Positions 23,821 to 33,300 of a stretch of DNA of 64,000 bases are shown piece by piece. Below the pieces are notes generated by a model. The model worked only from the letters and a program-made list of their open reading frames with translations, was not told where the DNA came from and searched no databases. Every line of letters starts with the position of its first letter. Positions within the stretch are counted from its first letter, which is position 1. The stretch spans positions 26,601,075 to 26,665,074 of the forward strand of contig OW387145.1 in assembly GCA_936440205.1 (NCBI GenBank), given 5' to 3'. The position numbers were made by a program, and so were the translations under genes. The stretch comes from Lepidonotus clava. Lineage: Eukaryota; Annelida; Polychaeta; Phyllodocida; Polynoidae.

Positions 23821-23823
23821 CAA

Positions 23824-23829
23824 TTTATT
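23824..23829 (-). terminator. Candidate poly(A) signal of the minus-strand EGF gene
   Basis: AATAAA on the minus strand, about 380 bp after the stop codon at 24,206. Confidence 0.4.
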
Positions 23830-24205
23830 ATCTCTGTTCATATCTTGCAGTATCACCGTTTCTAGCGATAATGAGAGGCAAAACTACTACGCAGTTTATA
23901 GTTACGTCGAAGGAGCTATAAACCCAAGGAATTTCAGGCAAATGATGTCCCACAATTTAGTATTTCAGATTTTTTTTTTCCCCACTCCAGAAGTGAGGGT
24001 CATTGCAAAATCCTATATTTTAACACTGATTTCATATAATTATTTTCCCCAAATTTCATGAGGCAATGAAAAACATTTTCCTTGATTGATATACATTTAG
24101 CAAATCTATTTACGTGTACATTATATGGTACCTGAAAAAGGCGTGTTATTTCGGAAGAGCCACATAATATCCATGAATATTATATACAGTTATTTGGCAA
24201 GTCTT

Positions 24206-24345
24206 TCATGTGCTAGCTCTCTTTATGATATAAGTGCTGACACCTGTCGCAAACCAGGCAAGCCACCACTTCAAATCTGGACATCGAGCCGTCCCGCCTT
24301 TTGGATTGGTAACCAAGTCGTACAGTTTATCTACAACGGGCTTAC
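24206..24345 (-). CDS. Exon 7 of the EGF-domain gene: C-terminal hydrophobic tail
   Basis: Acceptor TTTTTCTTTTACAG, phase 1 in. Reads GKPVVDKLYDLVTNPKGG, CPDLKWWLAWFATG and VSTYIIKRAST, then TGA. The 17-residue apolar stretch flanked by lysines could be a membrane anchor with a five-residue inner tail. Found by phase and acceptor, since it lacks an ATG. Confidence 0.7.
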
Positions 24346-27300
24346 CTGTAAAAGAAAAACCAAAGTACAAGTTCAGTTTCAATGATTGTCGTAAACGGCT
24401 TATTGATGAAAGAGAATACTATTTGTGATTTGATCAAATAATTCCATTATTCCAGGCTGCTTTATAACTTACAAACATATATGCCGATATATAATTATAC
24501 ATAAACTGTGGAAGCTCCTATTCTTTAATTGCAATTTTAAACAAACATAACCATAACTACTTCACTTTGTCCACATTTAATATGTTGAAAAACAATACTC
24601 AAATATAAAAAAAATCTAAAATAAATAAATGCTATTCACCTCGTCCGAATGGGTTGGGCTCCTCTGTCTCAGCCTCTACGGGTGACTCTGTGGGCTCATC
24701 CAGCACGATGAGGGCGGCCTTAGGGTCCCTGATACACCTGCTGCCCCAGGCTTTGTAGCCCTTCCGACAGGTGCACATGTAACTGCCCACCGTGTTGCGA
24801 CAGATCTTGTTTTCTGGGCAAGCGTGGTTGTTCGTGTAACATTCATCGTTCTCTGTAGAATACAGAAACAAGGAATTGGACATAATATTATGTGCCTACC
24901 AGGGACGGATCCAGAGATTTAAAAAGAAAAAAAAGTGTGTGTGTGTGGGGGGGGGGGGGGGACGCAAATATACACAAATATACCCATAGTATCTACTATA
25001 GGGGCGCTACACTATGGAATCAATTACCAAATCAATTACGCAATATTCCTTCCTATGACATGTTTAAACGACAAAGTAAGAAAACTATGTTAAGCTATAA
25101 CCTGATTGAACATTAGAGGGCAATAATTGTGTTACCATTGTATAACAAATATGACTTGTATATTCCAACTCTTACACACTTGATTATTTTCTCTATGAAT
25201 ATGTGTATATATTAACTATGTTGTACTTAAGCAAAACTACCGGGAAAACTGGTAGACAATTAAAACCGACTATGTAGCCGATGTCTATCAGTATAAATAA
25301 AAGAATTCAAAAATATTAAAGTTGAGGCGCCCCAACCCTGGACTAGAATTTTACATTAAAAATATGTAAATTTTGCAAAAGAATTGGGCGGGGGGGGGGG
25401 GGGCACTAAATCCGTCCCTGACTGCCACATATTTTTCACTACTTTATACTCTTCTGCACAATGTAAATCGCGAGGAAATATATTCGACGTGCTTTCAATA
25501 TAAAACACAGTGGAATCAATTCTGTTTCATATCTCTAGAATTGATGGTATTACATATTTGTTTTTGTTTCGCACCATTATCATTACTGAAATTAGTCTTT
25601 ACGTTCTGAAATTATTCAATATATGAATGGAATCAAAAGCTTATTGCTGCGATTCATTGCTAAGGTTGAAAAACAAGGGACATAAATTATTCTGGAGTAT
25701 ACATAGGCAATTGAAACCCTGTGGGAGCCCGTGTTTAGTCATCAAGAACAGTCGTACCTACGACATTAGAGGCTTGGGCATTATCATTATGATATTTATG
25801 AAGCTTATCAAGATTTCAACCTACCCTATTGAACTTGATTGATTGGAATTTGATAATGGAGTAAACAAGATTTTTGTAAAATCATTTTCCGCCCCATTAA
25901 AAACTCTGGAATAGAGACGAGTTAAGGCCATATTCCACTATACGGCGTTTTGCTTGCGGTGGGCAATTACCATGCGGTGTTTGATCCCACCGCTAGTCAA
26001 ATTAGCCACCGCAAGATGGAATATATGGTGGTCCTTGCGGTGGTCCTTGCGGTGGTCCTTGCGGTGGTCCTTGTGGTGGGCCACCGCAAGGACCACCGCA
26101 AGTGGTTTGATATTGTTTTATATGATTAAAAATTTTTTTTTTTTACTTTTTTATGATTTTATTATGACTTTTATGATTTTTTTATTATTTTATATTTATA
26201 AATTAAAATGATTTTATCTTTTTTTCTTTTGAATGCTTGCGGTGGCAGAAACGAACATGTTGGTTTCTGAAGTGCAAATTACTTGCGGTGGTTGAACAGC
26301 CCACCGCAAACGGCCTCCCACCGCATAGTGGAATATGGACTTTAGTCAATTTGAACAAACATAAATAAAAGAAAGAATAGATGAAGGTGTACAGTAAACC
26401 TAAAGATATTACTACGGAGTGGAAAAGGTCATATATATGCAGGGGCAGATCCAGCATTTCCAAAGAAAGAAGAAAAGAAATAAAAAGGAGGTGGGGGTGA
26501 CCAGAATACGTTATAGGCAATAAAACGGTACGCAAGTTTCCCCTTTTCCCTAGTTTAGGGTCTACCAAAAGTGCGGGTCACGACACCCTGGACCAACAGT
26601 CCTGGATCTGCCCCTCATATATAATTATAACTGCTATATAAGTACTTTTAATTACCAATGCAAATGCCATAAGAGGGGCTCCACACGTAGCCCTGGCGTT
26701 CGAGACCGCAGGAACATGTGATGTTGATCTTGTTATCCATAAGGGCCTTGAAGTCTCCATTCTTATCAAAGTCCACCAGGCAGCGACCGTCATTTACAGC
26801 GTTACACGGGTTCTTGTCGTTACTCCAACACATCCGGGGATGGGCGACGTTCCTGCCATACTTTGCCACATCCCCACAGCACACATCTGCAAAGAAACAG
26901 TACTTTTCTTACGCATAAATATTACTTACAAGCTTGAACCTCAATAATTAAATCGAAATTGGGAATTCCGGAGGGAATCCATTTAAATCCTCTGGAAATC
27001 TAGCAGTTCATAAAAGCAATCCGTTGGGTCTAAAGGGTTAAGGCCAATGGAACATCAGGGCTCATGGAATTTAAAAATGGTTAGGTGTGCTGCGGACACC
27101 CTGACCGGCGTTGTGGGTGTCCTGCACCATAATACAGGGGGTCCCGTTGCCTCAACCTTGATATTAAGGTATGATTTCTAGGGTGTCCACAGGACACTCA
27201 GAGGGTCCTGTCAGGGTGTCCTGTGCCTTTAGGGGGGTGGACAGGACACCCAGGACGCTGGATTTGGTGAGCCCTGAACATAAGGGAAAAAAGACACCAC

Positions 27301-30300
27301 TTCTCCAGGATTACATACCATTAATTTTTCCGTTTCTAGTTTTGTTAAGGCCTTACTAGCACTGAACCAAGCCTTACCAGTACTGAACCAAGGGAAAATA
27401 TCAAAATAGCCCCTAGTCATCATCCTGTAAGTTTAATGTTATTCCTTAAATAGCTATAAAAGAACATTTACCTGGGCAGAAAGAGAAGAGGGCGCACTGG
27501 AAATCTTCTTTATTATGTACTCTGTAATCGTCCTGAAGCCAGTAGCGGCAGTGGCCTGGAAAGCGCGCCAGGAACGTGATCCTTTGCATGGTGAACCAGC
27601 ACATATAGTACATGGCACTGGTCTATACAACAAAATAATGGTTGCTTTACTAGAGGATAAGAGGAATATAATTTCTCTTATTATATAAATTTTTAACTAG
27701 TGTTCTTTCTTATAGGTTGAAAAGATTTTTTCTGCTACAGAAAATTGTTGATACACGATACTAACATTTATTCTGCCATAACAAATAAAACGGTCTCACC
27801 GAATCACGTTCAATGTAACTGCCTAATCACGATATTTGTAATTCAAAATTTCTACAAACTTGTTTCTTTAAACTCGCTAAACATTTTACATTGTAATCTG
27901 TCTATTTATCCTAAATCCTACCCTGAATCGAAAGACATCAAGCAAATTCCTGAAGGGCTGGTATACTAGCTCGCTCCTCTTGCTGGATTGACCAAGGTAA
28001 TCGTGAGGTGCACGGTGTGCGGGAATTCTGCCTGCCCGCACATTCTTCACCAGGAAGTCGTAGATGTGGGTGTGAGTAGCGAAGTGATTCAAATATTCAA
28101 GACAATCAAAGAAGCCACTTTCGCACTTAGGTTTCACTTCAGGATGTAGTCTAATTTTTGGGACTGGGAAGCTCTGCAAAAAGGTACCCTGGAACAGAAT
28201 TGAGAAAAAATGTTATTCACTCGTCAATTTTATTTTCCAATGATGAATTCTTATCAGGTCACAGAAATCTCAGGTTGGAAATGTATATTTATTTACTGTC
28301 CTGGGCCCATATCTTCGTAACTGATTTGGCTGATCAGGGTCCCATGATCAGAAATTTTGTCTATCATGAATAAATTCTTTTACCTAATAATTCCTCTTTT
28401 ACACTCTTTTGCAATAACACTTTACATTTTGGTAAAAAGCAAGATCACTTATCAAGGGACCCTAATCAAATTCTCCCTGATCAGCAAAATCAGTTACGAA
28501 GATATGGGCCCTGGACGCTTATGCATGGACTACATATTACTATCTAATATAAACTCATTCAAACCACCTCAAGAAATCACATAAAAAAGACTCAATGCTA
28601 CCTCTTATTGTATGAAACAAAAATGTTGCAAATAAAAATGAATAATAAAATTTAATTTGCCAAAGGCATATTACTTGGAATGCGGCTTTAGTATACATGT
28701 ATAAACGCACATTTTTAAAGAGATATCGGACTCCCCACCTCCCTTAGGATAAAGTAACTTAGCACTGTATTTGTACAGGAACGTATGCACATTAAAGAAA
28801 TATTTTAAGTCCCCCACCCCCTTGATGCGTACATACTTAATGAAAGGGCCCCTAAGGCAGGTCTGGAAGAAATACACGCAACGGCAACCACTCATATTTA
28901 TATAGTTCTATATCCATAAAACTAAAATAAAATCAATATTAAGTTTGAAGAAATAATGAAAATCTAGAGAAGATTTCTTTTAAGGTACGCAATAACAGTT
29001 CTCTTGGTAACTTTGCATTCGTTTACTTAAGTTAATTATGCCTTTATCCCTTTCATGGATTTGATCTCTTCTGATCTCAAAGTATCCAGGTTTGAAAATG
29101 TCGCATTGATTTGAGAAGTTTCTGGAAAAAAAGAACTATTATTTTCACAAAAGTGCAATATCCCAAATCGTAACAATCTAGAATTTGGGAAATGTGTGTG
29201 TGTGTGAAATCTTTGTGTGTAGTCAAGGATATCTGGAATCAAAATTAAGTCGCACCATAAGTCAAGGCCCTGAACTGAATAAACTTTTAGTGAGTTGACT
29301 GAGAGTCGTGTGTTACAGTACACGGGCAAGAAAGACTATAGTACTTTGAAAAAGACTCAACAGCTCCTATTAGAGGTACAGGGGGTGGGGTTTGGCTGTT
29401 AAATTATTTGTCACAAATCGTGCACAACTTAGCTATGGGTGCATTTGTAAGCAGAATCCCTTTATAAATAGTCGTACCGAAAACTTAAATTTAAGGATAG
29501 ACCCCACTGATGGGACTGTGAATGGGGTGCCTGCCTTTAATCATGATAATTATATTTGTATCTTAAAGTATCATAAAACAGAAAACATCGTTAGATAGCC
29601 AATAGATCACGTTATCTATTGATATAACTTTTATAAAAATACATAGGACAGTAGCTCTGAAAATGGGTTGCAAACCTGAAAGTTGTTATATTCAAATTTA
29701 CATTTTGAACTTGAATATCTCAGTAAATATTTAACCTAGAGCTTTGTAATTTTTAGCATATCTTCTTGAGATATATATGGAGGGAACCGTGTCTCAGAAT
29801 TTTGATATAGGGCCTAGTTTTATTTTTATTAAATGTAGAAAATAGTGTAAAAATAAAATCTCAAAAAGTTGCCCTTTTTTGCCGTTTTTGATCATAAAAT
29901 GAAATCTAAGGCCTAAATAAAAAATCTGAGACACGGTTCCCTGCATATGAATGTTATAAAGATGTGTGTAAAATATTAGGCATGCCAGTCTAATATTAAG
30001 CAAGATATCGCTGTTCAAAAAATAAAAGTAAAAAATTCTGTTTTTTTTGCTAAAATCCAGAATTATAAATACACAATAACCATTTACATATCAATAGATA
30101 GAGAAAAATCGCAGCTTTAACATGATATATCACAATTCATAATCAGATCATTAGTAAGAAAAGCATAAATGATTTTCTGAATTGGCCGCCCATCACTGGG
30201 GTCTATCCTTAAGCTGCAACCTTCCATTGAGTGTACTGATGAGCCTATTTTTCAGATGACCTCTACTTCAAGCTGCGGCTTAAATAAGAAATAATAGGTT

Positions 30301-33300
30301 TTATGGTGCTTTAGCAATTTCGAAAAAGAGAAACAGAGATAAAAGGGATATGAGTACGTCTTTGGTATCGGTTAGAATAAACCCTCTTTATTTAAAGGAC
30401 CTGATCAAAATTATCGTAATTCATAAGGGCTGGGTTAAGAAATTTGTATAATCTTTTCTCTTGAAACATATGGATATATCAATATCATGTAAATCTTACC
30501 CTTTTGGCTGGAGTCTTTCCCTTTTCATTGTATGATGTCTCATAACGATGGTCATAATCAAAAAACTTTTGATATTGCAAAAATATAGCGACTGCCATAA
30601 TCTTTTCGCCGATCTCCCCTGCGTCAGTGCTACGTTTGTCTCTCCTTTGATCAGTTGATGCATTCTTGACATCAATCGATATCCCTGCCGGCCAAGGAGG
30701 ATGGCTGCCATTTTCCTCAGTTGTAAGCTCTTGATGAAAAAAGAGAACTTAAGGTCAAGCAGACTGTCCCTTGTTTACCTAAGAAGCTATCAATCTAGAT
30801 AGTTGATTAGTATTGCGGAGTAATTGGTAAATTGGTTGAATTTTTTTCTCCTTCAAAATATATTGAACGATATTCACCGAATGATCTTCCATAATAGGTA
30901 GACAGATATTTAAATCAAACGATGATAGACAAGAAAGTGATTCAAACTAGTATGTTACATTGTAATCAACGACGTGATATGACAAAAAAAACTTATATAA
31001 AATAATAACTCGAAAACCCTCAATAGCCAACATAAGTTAATTTACAAATTTCACTTTTTGCTTTAGGGTAACTCTTAAGGAATCCCTATACTAGTCAATT
31101 CGAGGGGAACGTTTTGGAATCGGATGGTAGTGAACTATAGAGGTTTAATTATCCGTTTAAAGTTAATGCGTGTTTGTGTTGTTACGTTGTATAGATAATA
31201 GCTAGCTCCATTCGCAGTCTCCCTCCTCGTCGACTGCGGTCGTCCAATACATAATTATAGTTCCCTTATCATGTAAGACGTGAACACTCGTTGTGAAAGG
31301 ATTTGTTGTTTATTATCCAATGTCTAGTCGTTCCGTGACAAGAACTCGATTGACCATGATCAGTCCCGAGGTTAGAGTTCCCTCAAACACATTCAGTCAA
31401 CGCTCCGCGCTCTAACACAATTTCTATATGCCTCTCTCCAGAACCTAGACTGCAGATTAAAGGTCCAACCTTCACAAGATGTTTACTCACACAGTGCTTG
31501 CAGCTACTCCGGCTAGCTAAGAGCGGAACACATTATTATATGGTGGTACGTCACACCTTAACTCCTCCCTCATTTCACTACTGTCAAAGTGAAACATTGG
31601 CTTACACGTGCGCTTCTAAGCTCACGTCATGCTGCCCAAACATGGACTGGCCACCCGCGTCAGTACAGTAGGGCCGTCCTGAAGAAAAATTCTGTTTCTG
31701 GTCCAGCAGGTGGTATGAATAAAGATGAGCCGAGCGGCGGAAATTATCTTTCTTTTTTATGGTTAAAAAGAATATAATAAAACTGTTGAAAAAAAACAAC
31801 AAATTTTCTAGTAGCCCAGAAGTGTAGGACGGCCCCCAGAAGTGGTGGACAACCCCCCAGAGGTGGAGGAAAGCCCCAGGGGTAGAGGGCAGCCCCCAGA
31901 ATTGAGGACGGTGCTCCTGAGGTGGAGGACGGGCTGCAGAGGTGGGGGACGGCATGTAGATGTAGGGGACGGCCTGCAGAGGTGGGGGACGGCCCCCCGG
32001 ATGTGAAGGACAGCCCCCAGAGGTACAGGACGGCAACAATAAGTGGAGGACGGCACCCGGAGTTCCAGGACGGTCTCCACAAGTGGAGGACTGCCCCCAG
32101 AGGTGGAGGAAGATCCCCAGGGATAGAGGACGGCCCCCACAGGTCCATGAAGGTCTGGAAAATTAGGTGGAGGACGACCCCTAGATGTGGTGGACGGCTC
32201 AAGGGGTAGAGAGCAGCCCCCAGAGGTGAAGGCCAGCCCCCAGAATGGAGGAAGGCGCTCCAGAGGTGGAGGGTGGCCCCCAGAGGTTCAACTTGAAGAC
32301 AGCCCTCCAAGGGAAAATCAGATGCTAATCCAAAACCTAAATAAGTTAAATAAAAGTCCCACAAAATTCCCTAGTTAACATTTAAGCCCAAAGGGGCCCC
32401 AGTTGGAAACTATCTAATAGCCCAGTCAAAACCTTTCCAGAACCTGGCTGGGCCCCAAGTCTGGGCCCAGTTTGGGCTAGCCCATGTTGGACCCAAGTGG
32501 TGTCAAGGGACATCTATATGCCCGAGTTGGTTGGCCCAAGTGGGGCCCAGTTGCCAGCCCACCTAGGATCCATATGGGACCCACATGGGAATGCTGCCAG
32601 GGCTGGAATGAGAAATGGTCAGGGGTGGAGGATTCTCACAGGGACCCTGCCAACCCCTCCCCTTAGCTTTCGTAAATCTGCTATCACCATGAGCCTCAAT
32701 TGAAATGTGAGCCTGGTTCCTAGCACTGGCGACCTTCACCTTGACAGCCTTTGGGTCCGCCTATCCAAAATGGTGACAGCAGAATATGTGATGTTTAAAC
32801 TTAAAGTAATGCACTTCTAAAAGTTTACCATAGAATTCTTTTTTCCCCTTAAGTCTGATCATTAGGTTGTTGGGAAAGGTCAGGAACGTGAATCAGACAT
32901 GCACACTGTAAAATGCTATCCCCATACGCTGGTCCCCCGGCTTCCACTCCTGATCCTCTGTACTCCTCTAGACGTTTGTTCAGCCGCAGGTTCAACCTAT
33001 CTTTTTCAAGTGATCAGTCAAGCCTCAAGGAGTGGCAAGTGACTGAATTCGTCAAAATCTGACGAACTGAGCGATAGGCTGAACCTGCGCTCAATCTCCA
33101 CCGTGTCCCCCTTCAAGTGGAGAGAGTGGGAATCAGTGAACTATCAAAGGGGCGCATCTGCCCTTTTTATGGACCCTAGGCTAAACCGAAAAAAGAGGGC
33201 TATTTTTCTAGGCCGACGGAAAGTGAGCAGGGCCATCACTATTTTGATACCATCAGCCTTGATGGCCGTGAGTCTGAGCCAGTAAAAAATTATTAATATA

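Noticed and set aside
30496-30711. Minus-strand protein of 71 residues starting MAAILLGRQG
   Set aside because: The true frame of this exon is different. It joins exon 1 and exon 3 in phase and extends upstream to the acceptor at 30,730.
31744-32364. Proline-rich protein gene of 206 codons on the minus strand
   Set aside because: The frame is the translation of a 20-bp minisatellite, and equally long frames exist on the other strand.
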